DNA from: an uncultured Lachnoclostridium sp. | GTDB lineage: Bacteria > Bacillota > Clostridia > Lachnospirales > Lachnospiraceae | Direction: 5' to 3' | DNA: 43,979 bases | Assembly: GCA_946402335.1 (NCBI GenBank) | Contig: CAMIWE010000015.1 | Span: 1-43,979 of the forward strand | Shown: piece after piece, positions 7,979 to 17,105 of the stretch | Layout: each line of letters begins with the position of its first letter | How positions within the stretch are numbered: the stretch's first letter is position 1 | The notes under the pieces: generated by a model | What the model was told of the DNA's origin: nothing | Database searches by the model: none | The model's input: the letters and a program-made list of their open reading frames with translations, nothing else | Position numbers and translations under genes: made by a program

Positions 7979-9769
7979 ATGGATAAGAAGAAATACCCGA
8001 AGTCACGTCTCGGCTGGCTCTGGGAGAATATGTCGGGCAAGCGCATCCTTTTCATCGCGGCCCTGTTCGGTACCGCTTTGTACAACGTTCTGCAGCTTGT
8101 TGTTCCGCATTACTCAAGACAGCTGATCAACCTTTTTTCGGAAGCAGAGAAAGAACATCTTCCTCTTGCAGACAAATCCGACACCATCTACCATTTGATC
8201 TTTTTAATGGTTGCACTGACGCTGTTCCGCGTCGTGGTCGTATATCTTGACTGTATGGCTTACGAACGTGTGTCCCAGGGGGCACTGTTCCGGATCCGTA
8301 ATTATTTATATGATAAGATTCAGCGCCAGGATATGAAGTTTTACAGCACCTACCGTACCGGCGACCTGATGACCCGCGTGACCGGCGACCTGGATGCCGT
8401 ACGGCACAACATCGCATGGGTTATCCGCTGCATCGTCGAGTCCCTGACGTTATTTCTCTCGGCAAGCGTATACTTCTTCCTGATCAATGTGAAGCTTGCG
8501 CTCTGCATCGTTTCGATTGCGCCGCTGATCTTCTTCATCGTGTTCCGCTTCCGTAAGAAAGTCGGACCGATGCATAAGGCCCTTCGTGAGAAGCTTGCGG
8601 GCATGAACACCGATGCCCAGGAGAACATCTCCGGTAACCGCGTCGTTAAGGCATTTGCCCGCGAAGAATACGAGAAAGAGAAGTTCGACGCTTCCAATAA
8701 GGATTACCGCGATACCAATATGAAGACGCAGATGGTATGGCTTAAGTTCTTCCCGTTTGTGGAACTGATTGCCAACGCCCTGCCGGTCATCCTTCTTTTA
8801 GTGGGCGGCGTGTTCATTATAAACGGCGAGATCACGATGGGTGACTATACCGCGTTCTCCCTTCTGATCTGGGCCATCGCGAACCCGATGCGCATGATGG
8901 GCAACATCATGAACGAATTCCAGCGGTTCAGCGCGGCTTCCGATAAGATTATGGAAATCTACTATTCCGAGCCCGAAATCGTGAATCATCCCGACGCGAT
9001 TCCGCATCCCGGACGCTTTGAAGGAAAAGTGGAATTTGACCTCGTAAGCTTCCAGTATGAAGACGGCAAGCTGCCGGTTCTTAAAGACATCTCCTTCGTC
9101 GCGGAACCCGGCGAAACCGTTGCCATCATCGGTGAAACGGGCTGCGGCAAGACCTCGCTGATCCAGATGATCCCGCGGTTCTACGAGCCCAATTCCGGAA
9201 AGGTTCTCGTGGACGGAGTACCGGTTGAAAACTACAATATGACCGACCTTCGTAAGAATATCGGTCTTGCCACACAGGACGTATTGCTGTATTCGGATTC
9301 GATTGAAGGCAACATTTCCTACGGTGCCACCGCACTGACCGCGGAGGAAGTGGAGAAATACGCCCGCTACTCTGCCGCTTCCGACTTTATCCACCGCATG
9401 CCGGAGGGCTACGACACGATTGTCGGCGAACGCGGCGTCGGTCTTTCGGGCGGCCAGAAGCAGCGTATCTCCCTTGCAAGAGCGCTTGCGATCAAGCCTT
9501 CCATTCTGATCCTCGACGACACTACTTCGGCTGTTGATATGGAAACCGAGAAGCAGATCCAGCACAGCCTTCGTAACCTGGACTTCCCCTGCACGAAGAT
9601 CATCATCGCGCAGCGTATTTCCACGACCAAATTTGCCGACAAGATTCTCGTCTTAAAGGACGGCAGGATCATTGAGTCCGGCAATCACAAAGACCTCGTT
9701 GCGGCAGGCGGCTACTATTCCGACCTTGTGAAGCTCCAGCTCGGCGATTCCATGGTCAGTGCATCGTAA
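7979..9769 (+). CDS. Heterodimeric ABC exporter subunit with degenerate ATPase site
   Basis: 596 residues from ATG 7979, chosen because GGAGGA lies 5-10 bases upstream; the in-frame ATG at 7871 would add 36 residues overlapping a likely promoter. An N-terminal six-helix membrane domain (about 20-310) is fused to an ATPase domain: Walker A GETGCGKTS (385-393), signature LSGGQ (about 488), Walker B LILDD (about 508). The catalytic Glu after Walker B is Asp, and the switch His is Gln (IIAQRIS). These are the marks of the degenerate partner in exporters such as TM287/288, LmrCD and BmrCD. With the next gene, 14 bases downstream, it should form one exporter of drugs, lipids or peptides; the substrate is unknown. 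Confidence 0.9.
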   Translation: MDKKKYPKSRLGWLWENMSGKRILFIAALFGTALYNVLQLVVPHYSRQLINLFSEAEKEHLPLADKSDTIYHLIFLMVALTLFRVVVVYLDCMAYERVSQGALFRIRNYLYDKIQRQDMKFYSTYRTGDLMTRVTGDLDAVRHNIAWVIRCIVESLTLFLSASVYFFLINVKLALCIVSIAPLIFFIVFRFRKKVGPMHKALREKLAGMNTDAQENISGNRVVKAFAREEYEKEKFDASNKDYRDTNMKTQMVWLKFFPFVELIANALPVILLLVGGVFIINGEITMGDYTAFSLLIWAIANPMRMMGNIMNEFQRFSAASDKIMEIYYSEPEIVNHPDAIPHPGRFEGKVEFDLVSFQYEDGKLPVLKDISFVAEPGETVAIIGETGCGKTSLIQMIPRFYEPNSGKVLVDGVPVENYNMTDLRKNIGLATQDVLLYSDSIEGNISYGATALTAEEVEKYARYSAASDFIHRMPEGYDTIVGERGVGLSGGQKQRISLARALAIKPSILILDDTTSAVDMETEKQIQHSLRNLDFPCTKIIIAQRISTTKFADKILVLKDGRIIESGNHKDLVAAGGYYSDLVKLQLGDSMVSAS

Positions 9770-9783
9770 GGGGGTGAGACGAA

Positions 9784-11565
9784 ATGGCTGAAAAGAATAC
9801 CTATAAACAGGACGAACGTCTCGACGAACCCTTTAACATAAGACACCTTCTGCTCGCTTCGGCATACATTAAGAAATACCTTCCGAAGATGATCCTTGCG
9901 CTGATCATAAGCGCCCTCGGAGCGGCAGTCGGGCTGCTTGCCCCGATCTTCACACAGAAAGCGATCGATGAGGCAATCCCGAAGGCGGACAAGCCTTACC
10001 TGTTCCTGCTCGGCGGAATGCTCGTACTCGTATTTTTCATAAGCGTGATCTTCGCTCTCATCCGTTCGAAGCTGATGATCCGCGTATCCCAGAGCATCAT
10101 TTACGATATCCGTAAAGACCTGTTCGCACACCTGCAGAAGTTGCCGTTCCAGTACTACGACGACCGGCCGCACGGCAAGATCCTGATCCGCGTCGTGAAC
10201 TATGTAAACTCCGTTTCGGATATGCTCTCGAACGGCCTCATCAACGTCATCCTCGAGATGATCAACCTGATCCTGATCATCATCTTCATGCTGATCGTGG
10301 ATGTGCAGATGACACTCGTCGTGATGTGCGGTGTTCCGTTCCTCGCGGCCTTCCTGTTCTGGATCAAGAACCGCCAGCGCCGTGCATGGCAGCGCGTATC
10401 CAACAAGAACTCGAACCTGAACGCCTACCTGCAGGAGAACATCGTCGGCGCCCGCATTACGCAGATTTTCGCACGGGAAGACGAAAATGCGAAGATCTTC
10501 AGCGGACTTGCGGATGACTGCCGCCACACCTGGATGCACGCCGTACGCTGCAACAACCTGGTATGGCCCGGCATCGATGCGATTTCCGTATGTATCCGCG
10601 CGGCGATCTTCATCTCCGGCATGATCCTGTTCGGTCAGGGCAGCAAATCAATCGGTACCATTCTCGCGATCTCGAGTTATTCCTCGCGGTTTTGGCAGCC
10701 GATCATGAATATGGGCAATATCTTCAACAACTTCTTAAACAACATGGCTTATCTCGAGCGAATCTTCGAAACCCTCGGCGAGCCGGTTACGGTTGACGAT
10801 AAGAAGGGAGCAGCCGAAATGCAGCCCATCAAGGGCGCGGTTTCGTTCCGCGACGTATGCTTCTCCTATGAGCCCGGAAAGGAAATTCTTCATAAGGTTT
10901 CCTTTGACGTTAAGCCAGGCATGAGTGTCGCTCTCGTGGGTCCCACCGGTGCCGGCAAGAGTACGATTGTGAACCTGATCTCCCGCTTCTATAACGTGGA
11001 TTCGGGACAGGTGCTGATAGACGGTCAGGATATTTCCGAAGTAACCCTCGCTTCGTTAAGAAGCCAGATGGGCATCATGATGCAGGACAGTTTCATCTTC
11101 TCCGGAACGATCAAGGACAACATCCTTTACGGCAAGCTTGATGCCACCGATGAAGAGATTCAAAAAGCCGCGAAGCTTGTATGCGCGGACTCCTTCATTA
11201 ACGGCATGCAGGACGGCTATGACACCGAGGTTAAGGAGCGCGGTTCGCTCTTAAGCCAGGGCCAGAAACAGCTGATCTCATTTGCCCGCACCGTCCTTTC
11301 CGATCCTGCCATCCTGATTCTGGATGAGGCAACATCCAGCATTGACGTTCAAACGGAAAAGGCACTCCAGCAGGGACTGAATTCCATGCTGAAGGGCCGG
11401 ACCTCCTTTATCATTGCGCACCGGCTCTCCACAATCCGTGGTTGCGACCTCATCATGTACATTGATGACGGTGGCATCACGGAAGCCGGTACACATGACG
11501 AGCTTATGGCGAAGAAAGGCGATTACTATCACCTCTACACTTCCCAGCTGGAAGACATCGCCTGA
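9784..11565 (+). CDS. Heterodimeric ABC exporter subunit with catalytic ATPase site
   Basis: 593 residues; a six-helix exporter domain is followed by an ATPase domain. Walker A GPTGAGKST (386-394), Walker B LILDEAT with the normal catalytic Glu (about 510), and switch His in IIAHRLST are all canonical, but the signature is LSQGQ (about 490) instead of LSGGQ. This complements the preceding subunit: the site built from this subunit's Walker motifs and the partner's LSGGQ is active, and the other site is degenerate. GGGGTGAGA before the ATG is the ribosome site, overlapping the 14-base gap. Followed by a hairpin terminator. Confidence 0.92.
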   Translation: MAEKNTYKQDERLDEPFNIRHLLLASAYIKKYLPKMILALIISALGAAVGLLAPIFTQKAIDEAIPKADKPYLFLLGGMLVLVFFISVIFALIRSKLMIRVSQSIIYDIRKDLFAHLQKLPFQYYDDRPHGKILIRVVNYVNSVSDMLSNGLINVILEMINLILIIIFMLIVDVQMTLVVMCGVPFLAAFLFWIKNRQRRAWQRVSNKNSNLNAYLQENIVGARITQIFAREDENAKIFSGLADDCRHTWMHAVRCNNLVWPGIDAISVCIRAAIFISGMILFGQGSKSIGTILAISSYSSRFWQPIMNMGNIFNNFLNNMAYLERIFETLGEPVTVDDKKGAAEMQPIKGAVSFRDVCFSYEPGKEILHKVSFDVKPGMSVALVGPTGAGKSTIVNLISRFYNVDSGQVLIDGQDISEVTLASLRSQMGIMMQDSFIFSGTIKDNILYGKLDATDEEIQKAAKLVCADSFINGMQDGYDTEVKERGSLLSQGQKQLISFARTVLSDPAILILDEATSSIDVQTEKALQQGLNSMLKGRTSFIIAHRLSTIRGCDLIMYIDDGGITEAGTHDELMAKKGDYYHLYTSQLEDIA

Positions 11566-11745
11566 GCCGTTTCCCGGGAACACGGGAACCTTACCGGAAT
11601 CCGGAGTCGCTGCACCCCGGATGGTTATTATACCGGCATCGCGGCGTCGCGTCACTTTCATCCCCCTTTATTAACGCGCGGCGTCGCTTCCCCCCAAAAT
11701 CTTCATCCATTCCTATACGGGGATTTTCCCCGAAACAACAGAATA

Positions 11746-11775
11746 CCCGCCGGACGAAAGTCCGACGGGCGTTTT
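11746..11775. terminator. Terminator between the convergent ABC and glycosidase-like genes
   Basis: Stem CCCG-C-CGGAC / GTCCG-A-CGGG with one mismatch and a GAAA tetraloop, followed by GTTTTATT on the plus strand. The minus strand has only a weak T-rich tail, so it mainly serves the ABC operon. Confidence 0.75.
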
Positions 11776-11798
11776 ATTCTGTATTCTGATTTCGTTTC

Positions 11799-13565
11799 TT
11801 ATCGCACGATCTTAAATCCGACGAAACGTCCTACCATTGCACGGAGACGGAATACCGCGGTATCGCCTTCCGTGTACAGCGGCTTGATGGAGAAATCCTT
11901 CATTCCGCGGAACGGTGCGATAAGCATCTTCAGTTCCTTCGCGCCGCGAATGCGTACCGTAATATCGGCATCCCTGTTCGCGCTTGTTACGTAGGAGTAG
12001 AGGACAAATGTGTCGTTGTCATACGGGAACATGCTCAGATTCGACGGTCCCTCGAGCGTGATTCCGTTCACCTCAAATTCCGCACGCAGACGGTTGAGAA
12101 CAGCCTCCGGCAGCTTCATTAGATCGGGGAACGAATCGGGTACGACGAGCGTCATCATCGATCCTTCGCCGTAGGTATCGCGGGCAAGCAGCGTGTAGCT
12201 CTCTTCGTTCTTTCTGCCTTTTACGACACCGCCCCAGGTAGCATTGTTCCGAAACTCGAGAACCGGGAACGTTACACTGTTCGCGGTTACGGATTCGGTC
12301 CAGCCGCGACGGCCGGTCTGCTCGTTCAGGAACTCATTGACGCTGACAACGCGGCCGCGGTAACGGATCGAGGTAAAGCGCTCGATTCCCTCGCCGAGCA
12401 GTTCCGTAACAAATCCGGACGTAACGATAGCTTTTCCGCCGGAAGCGATATAGTCTTCCATCTTCGTAAGGATCTCGGGGTCGTAAGCGGATGCAACAGT
12501 AAGAAGCATCGTAGGCGCATCATCCTCGAACACGGGAGTCGTGCGAACCGGGAAGCCGCACATGCCGAGGAAATCCTGTACGTTGTCTTCGCCCTGGGAA
12601 GCATTCGGAATGTAGCACGGGATACCGATCGGATTTCCGAGGTGATCCATCAATTCATCAAGCTTCTCAAGCTGGCAGCCAAGCGCCGGGATCAACGGAC
12701 TTCCGACAAGCGCCTGGAAGCAGAACATCATAAGTTCCTTCGGCTTTGCAAAGCAGGTCAGATAGGCCTGCTCGAGATAATAATCCATCACCTGGCACTC
12801 GAAAGGATCGAACCATCCGCCGCCGTTTCCGCCCGGAAGCATCTTATCCATATAGGTCATTAACGAATAGGAAAGATACCGCGGCAGATGCTGGTCCGTA
12901 TGGAACGGATCACGCGTCTCGGTACCGGTATAAATACCGTCGAACAGGTCCTTCTGGGACTCCGGATCGTATCCGGTTTCCTGATAGGACTCCATCCAGT
13001 TCGGATACTTGATGATGACCTGACAGTTCGGATTCACTGCCTTGGCCGCATCGATCATATACTCTTTCGAGATCTTCTGAAGAAGCGCCACGCGGTACTC
13101 CTGCCAGCTGCCGTCTTCAATCCCGTTCTCCTCGTTGAACCGGTCACGTTCCTTGCGGCATGCGTCACACGTACAGTTCGTAAAGAAGAAGTCGTCGATC
13201 ATAAACTTGTCAAACACCTTAGCGGTCAGCTGAACCGCCTTCTTAAGGGTTGCAAGCATCTTCTTGTCGTTATAGCAGAACGTGTCGAACAGTCTCTGCT
13301 TCGGCGTCGCACCCTTCGGTGTTGTAATCGCCGTCGTGATTCCGCCTTCGACGCGGATGCCCGCCTCCTCAAAGGTCTCCTTCACCATGCGGACCTGCGC
13401 CTCCGTAGCGAAATCGCCGTCACGGAATGCCTCCACATATACCTTGTCAATCTTCATGTACCGCCCGAACCAGGCGATATCCTTTTCGAGCTGCTCCTTC
13501 TTAACCTTGGCCGTTCCGCCGGCTACAAAGTAGGTCGTCAGTTCGAAGTTTCTGTAATTACCCAT
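11799..13565 (-). CDS. Glycoside-hydrolase-like TIM-barrel protein of unknown substrate
   Basis: 588 residues, no signal peptide, so probably cytoplasmic. The first 330 residues read like a TIM barrel related to GH42-type or other clan A enzymes, with a Cys-rich stretch DDFFFTNCTCDACRKE (about 138-153) resembling the acidic/Cys segment of such barrels. The next part (about 340-470), LLTVASAYDPEILTKMEDYI, resembles the beta-galactosidase trimerisation (class I glutamine amidotransferase-like) domain. The end is a beta-sandwich. I cannot name the catalytic residues or the family with confidence. AGGAGAG lies 9 bases before the ATG. It has its own promoter about 120 bases upstream, with a terminator-like hairpin inside the leader. 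A second carbohydrate gene, GH43, lies at the far end of the window. Confidence 0.6.
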   Translation of the reverse strand: MGNYRNFELTTYFVAGGTAKVKKEQLEKDIAWFGRYMKIDKVYVEAFRDGDFATEAQVRMVKETFEEAGIRVEGGITTAITTPKGATPKQRLFDTFCYNDKKMLATLKKAVQLTAKVFDKFMIDDFFFTNCTCDACRKERDRFNEENGIEDGSWQEYRVALLQKISKEYMIDAAKAVNPNCQVIIKYPNWMESYQETGYDPESQKDLFDGIYTGTETRDPFHTDQHLPRYLSYSLMTYMDKMLPGGNGGGWFDPFECQVMDYYLEQAYLTCFAKPKELMMFCFQALVGSPLIPALGCQLEKLDELMDHLGNPIGIPCYIPNASQGEDNVQDFLGMCGFPVRTTPVFEDDAPTMLLTVASAYDPEILTKMEDYIASGGKAIVTSGFVTELLGEGIERFTSIRYRGRVVSVNEFLNEQTGRRGWTESVTANSVTFPVLEFRNNATWGGVVKGRKNEESYTLLARDTYGEGSMMTLVVPDSFPDLMKLPEAVLNRLRAEFEVNGITLEGPSNLSMFPYDNDTFVLYSYVTSANRDADITVRIRGAKELKMLIAPFRGMKDFSIKPLYTEGDTAVFRLRAMVGRFVGFKIVR

Positions 13566-13627
13566 GCCAATACTCTCCTTTTCCGAATGCTTCCGGTCGG
13601 TCTGCGGGCAAAGTACGGAACCGTCCC

Positions 13628-13656
13628 GAATAAAATACGGAGCCGTGAAGGCTCCG
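13628..13656 (-). terminator. Terminator-like hairpin in the leader of the glycosidase-like gene
   Basis: Stem CGGAGCC/GGCTCCG with a 5-base loop, followed on the minus strand by TATTTTATTC. It lies downstream of the promoter at 13684-13712 and could end both the fatty-acid operon transcript and transcripts from that promoter. Confidence 0.65.
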
Positions 13657-13683
13657 CTCTTTTAATATTACGCCTTCTGCCTC

Positions 13684-13712
13684 ATTGTAAGGGAAGGTTT
13701 CTTTGGTTGCAA
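13684..13712 (-). promoter_or_regulatory. Promoter of the glycosidase-like gene
   Basis: TTGCAA, a 17-base spacer, and TACAAT on the minus strand. The predicted leader of about 110 bases contains the terminator-like hairpin at 13638-13656. Confidence 0.65.
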
Positions 13713-13819
13713 TGGTATTTTCCGTCAGAAAGGGCTGTTTTTAAGGACTATCCTTTCCAATCCGGGATATTTTTCCGCCTTTTTATCCGGCCGGTTCGCG
13801 GGAGGATACCCTGCTCACT

Positions 13820-15478
13820 TTAAAATTCCGCACATTTGCCTGCGTCCCGTTCGCGAATCTTCGCCCGGGAAATCTTGCCCGACGCCGTCCGCGGCAGGTC
13901 TTCGACAAATTCGACGATCCGCGGGTATTTATAGATTGCCCCGTACTTCTTCACCAGCTCCTGCAAATCTTTCTTAAGGGCATTGTCACCGGTGTAACCG
14001 TCTTTCAATACAACACTTGCCTTAACAACCGTTCCGCGGGTTTTCGAAGGGAATCCGGTCACGGCGCATTCCTTCACCGCAGGGTTTCGCATCAGCAGGT
14101 CTTCGACTTCGGAAGGGCCGATCCGGTAGCCGCTTGATTTGATCACGTCATCGGTACGGCCGATGTAATAATAGTACCCGTCCGCATCGCGCCTTGCACG
14201 GTCTCCGGTATGGTACACGCCGCCGCGCCACACTTCTTCATACAGTTTCGGATCCCCGAGATAACCGCTCAGAATTCCGGTCGGACGCCTGCCGTTTACG
14301 GGCGCGATCGTAATCTCACCTTCCTCACCCGCGGGAACCGGGTTTCCGTCCTCGTCGCGCAGTTCGATCGTATACTGCGGAGAGGCTTTTCCGAGTGCGC
14401 CTGCCGGTGCCGTCTCGCCGATCGGCGTATAGATTAAAAGAACGGTTTCGGTCTGCCCGAATCCGTCGCGAACCGAAACGCCGGTTGCCTCACGGAATTT
14501 CTTCGCCACCTCGTAAGGCATCGGCTCGCCCGCCGTCGCCGCATGCTTAAGATGCGAAAGGTCATACTGCGAAAGGTTCTCAAGCACAAAATACTTATAG
14601 ATTGTCGGCGGGGCACAGAACGTGCTCACCTTCTGCTCCGAAAGCAGTCTTAACATTTCTCCCGCGTAAAAGCGGTCGTAGTCAAATACCATGATCGCGC
14701 CGCCCAAAAACCACTGGCCGTATAATTTGCCCCAGGCGGTCTTCGCCCAGCCGGTGTCGGCGACCGCAAGATGCAGGCCGCCTTCTTCGACACCGTGCCA
14801 GCGCTTTGCAGTAAAGATGTGCGCGATCGGGTAGGAAAAATCATGAATCACTGCTTTAGGCGCGCCGTTCGTGCCCGAGGTAAAATAGTATAACATCGCG
14901 TCCGTCACACGGGTTTCCACGCGATTAAAGGCGTCTGAGGCCTGTTCCGTCAGTTCGTTGAAACGAAGGAACGCCCCGTAAGGTTCGCCTGCCACCAGCG
15001 GAAGGATATCCGTCCCGCGAAGAGCCTCTTCGACCTTTTCACAGATGCCCTCGGAGTTCACGCAGATAACCGCCTTCGCGCCCGCCGTATGCGTCCGCTC
15101 CGCGATGTCCTCCGCACTGACCATGTGGGATGTCGGAACGGCAATCGCGCCGAGCTTATGAATGGCAAGAATCGCGATCCAGAATTCATAGCGTCTTTTC
15201 AGAAGCAGAAATACCGGCATTCCCCGGCCGATACCGAGCGCGGAAAGCGCGTTGGCCGCTTTGTCGGAAAGGCGCTTCATTTCGGCAAATGTGAACTGCC
15301 TGAGCTGCCCCATCGTACTCCGGTGGACAAGCGCAATCCCGTCCGGCCGCTCCACGGCGTAACGGTCCAGCACGTCATAAGCGAAATTAAAGTTGTCCGG
15401 GCAGCAGGTCGTAACGGCCGTTACGGTTCCGTCCGGCGCCACTGTCTCCCGGTAATACTCTTCATAGATATGAGCCAT
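13820..15478 (-). CDS. Acyl-CoA synthetase (AMP-forming, medium-chain ACSM-like)
   Basis: 552 residues of the ANL superfamily. The N-terminus PDNFNFAYDVLDRYA resembles ACSM/benzoate-CoA ligase-type enzymes. The P-loop is YFTSGTNGAPK, the A5 motif DGFGQTE, the hinge region YHTGDRARRDADGYYYYIGR, and the catalytic Lys lies in PRTASGKISR near the C-terminus. It should activate a carboxylic acid with ATP and CoA to an acyl-CoA; chain length and substrate cannot be told from sequence. Last gene of the fatty-acid operon, 14 bases after accA, with GGGGAAAGGA as ribosome site. Such a gene at this place is unusual. It might supply acyl-CoA primers or salvage fatty acids, which is inference. Confidence 0.85.
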   Translation of the reverse strand: MAHIYEEYYRETVAPDGTVTAVTTCCPDNFNFAYDVLDRYAVERPDGIALVHRSTMGQLRQFTFAEMKRLSDKAANALSALGIGRGMPVFLLLKRRYEFWIAILAIHKLGAIAVPTSHMVSAEDIAERTHTAGAKAVICVNSEGICEKVEEALRGTDILPLVAGEPYGAFLRFNELTEQASDAFNRVETRVTDAMLYYFTSGTNGAPKAVIHDFSYPIAHIFTAKRWHGVEEGGLHLAVADTGWAKTAWGKLYGQWFLGGAIMVFDYDRFYAGEMLRLLSEQKVSTFCAPPTIYKYFVLENLSQYDLSHLKHAATAGEPMPYEVAKKFREATGVSVRDGFGQTETVLLIYTPIGETAPAGALGKASPQYTIELRDEDGNPVPAGEEGEITIAPVNGRRPTGILSGYLGDPKLYEEVWRGGVYHTGDRARRDADGYYYYIGRTDDVIKSSGYRIGPSEVEDLLMRNPAVKECAVTGFPSKTRGTVVKASVVLKDGYTGDNALKKDLQELVKKYGAIYKYPRIVEFVEDLPRTASGKISRAKIRERDAGKCAEF

Positions 15479-15492
15479 ATCGTCCTTTCCCC

Positions 15493-16248
15493 TCAGTATC
15501 CGATTCTTCGGAATCTGCGGTAGCGAGCCTCTAAAAGCGCTTCGTCGCTCATGGCCGAAAGAACCGCAAGTTCTCCGGCAAGTTCCCCCGCCAGCTGCGC
15601 GGGATCGTCTTTTTTACAGATGCGGTCGATCAGCCCGAGCTTTTGCAGTTTCGGCGCCGTGAGGCATAACATCTCGGCCGCCTCCGCCGCGCGGGTTGTA
15701 TCCTTCCACAGGATATTTGCACAGCTCTCCGGCGACACAACGCTGTAGTAGGCGTCTTCGATCATCCAGATCCGGTCAGAATGACTGAGCGCCAGGGCGC
15801 CTCCGCTTCCGCCTTCCCCTAATACAACGCTGACGATCGGCGTCTTCAGTTTGGACATTTCAAAAAGGCAGTCCGCGATTGCCCGTCCCTGCCCGTGTTC
15901 CTCGGCATCAATTCCGCAAAATGCGCCCGCCGTATCCACGAGACACACAACCGGACGGCGGAACTTTTCCGCCTGCTTCATAAGCCGCAACGCCTTCCGG
16001 TAGCCTTCCGGATGGGCACTTCCGAAGTTGTGTTTGATTCGCTCTTCGGTCGTCTTTCCTTTTTCGATTCCGATCACGCTCACCGGCATTTTGTTAAGCG
16101 TTCCGATGCCTGCCACGACTGCCTCGTCGTCACCGTACAGCCGGTCGCCGTGCAGCTCGAAAAAGTCCGGAATCATGCTTCGTATGTAATCCCACGCCGT
16201 GAGCCGTCCGTCGCCGCGTGCGCCACGTACAATCTCATAATCTTCCAT
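15493..16248 (-). CDS. accA: Acetyl-CoA carboxylase carboxyltransferase alpha subunit
   Basis: 251 residues from ATG 16248, chosen because GGAAGG lies 9 bases before it; two earlier in-frame ATGs (16278, 16257) are possible. Together with AccD it transfers the carboxyl group from biotin to acetyl-CoA, giving malonyl-CoA, the first step of fatty-acid synthesis. Recognised by DFFELHGDRLYGDDEAVVAG, HPEGYRKALRLM, DTAGAFCGIDAEE and GEGGSGGALALS with the oxyanion glycines. It is short at the N-terminus compared with E. coli AccA, as is common in Clostridia. The start overlaps the end of accD by 14 bases, which suggests translational coupling of the two subunits. Confidence 0.92.
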   Translation of the reverse strand: MEDYEIVRGARGDGRLTAWDYIRSMIPDFFELHGDRLYGDDEAVVAGIGTLNKMPVSVIGIEKGKTTEERIKHNFGSAHPEGYRKALRLMKQAEKFRRPVVCLVDTAGAFCGIDAEEHGQGRAIADCLFEMSKLKTPIVSVVLGEGGSGGALALSHSDRIWMIEDAYYSVVSPESCANILWKDTTRAAEAAEMLCLTAPKLQKLGLIDRICKKDDPAQLAGELAGELAVLSAMSDEALLEARYRRFRRIGY

Positions 16249-17101
16249 CGCTGCCATCCTTCCGTGCCGCAGGCTCATGAAGCCCCAAAAGATTTCCGAT
16301 TACCGTTCTCTGCCGGTCTCTCGGAACAATCGCGTCGATAAAGCCGCAGGCAAGCACCCGCTCCGCCCGCTGGAAGTCCTTCGGAAGCGCCTGGTTCAGA
16401 CTTTTCTCGATGACCCTCGGTCCGGCAAATCCGACGCGCGCCCCGGGTTCGGCAAGGGTGATGTCCCCCTGCATCGCAAAGCTTGCATCCACGCCGCCCG
16501 TCGTCGGGTCCGTAAGAAGCACAATATATAAGTTTCCGGCATCTCCGTGCCGTGCAGCCGCCGCCGAAACCTTCGACATCTGCATCAGGGAAATCATGCC
16601 TTCCTGCATTCTCGCGCCGCCCGAAACGGTCACGCCCACAACCGGCATGTGATGCTCGGTGGCATACTCGAAAAGCCGTGTGATCTTCTCGCCGACAACC
16701 GCGCCCATGGACCCCATCATGAAGTAGGAATCCATCGCGAAGATGCATGCCGCATGCCCTTCGATCGTCGCGGTCCCGCAGATGACCGCTTCCTTCTCGC
16801 GGCTCTTCTCACGGGCCGCGGCAAGCTTATCATCGTATTCCGCAAACCCTAAAACGTTACGGCTCACAAGGTCGCGGTCCAATTCCACAAAACTTCTTTT
16901 ATCGGTTAACATCAGAATCCGCCGTCTTGCGCGCATCGTGTAATACCGTCCGCAAGAAGGGCATACGAAGAACTCCCGGCGCACGCGGGCCACAGGCGTT
17001 CTTCGCCCGCATCCCTTGCAGACGATATGTCTGCTCCGCGGCAGGAGTCCGTTCGTTTCGGGTTCGTTGTTCGCCTTCAGAAACAGTTTCCTTAGATCCA
17101 T
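16235..17101 (-). CDS. accD: Acetyl-CoA carboxylase carboxyltransferase beta subunit
   Basis: 288 residues. An N-terminal four-Cys zinc ribbon (Cys 28, 31, 47 and 50) is followed by the crotonase-like carboxyltransferase domain with DSYFMMGSMGAVVGEKI and VSGGARMQEGMISLMQM. It pairs with AccA in the carboxyltransferase complex. It starts only 4 bases after the accC stop with a weak GAAGG site, and its end overlaps accA, so the accC-accD-accA genes are tightly coupled. Confidence 0.95.
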   Translation of the reverse strand: MDLRKLFLKANNEPETNGLLPRSRHIVCKGCGRRTPVARVRREFFVCPSCGRYYTMRARRRILMLTDKRSFVELDRDLVSRNVLGFAEYDDKLAAAREKSREKEAVICGTATIEGHAACIFAMDSYFMMGSMGAVVGEKITRLFEYATEHHMPVVGVTVSGGARMQEGMISLMQMSKVSAAAARHGDAGNLYIVLLTDPTTGGVDASFAMQGDITLAEPGARVGFAGPRVIEKSLNQALPKDFQRAERVLACGFIDAIVPRDRQRTVIGNLLGLHEPAARKDGSDGRL

Positions 17102-17105
17102 CGTG

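Noticed and set aside
12888-13823. 311-codon plus-strand ORF over the glycosidase-like gene
   Set aside because: Antisense shadow with His/Arg/Leu-rich composition and no ribosome site.
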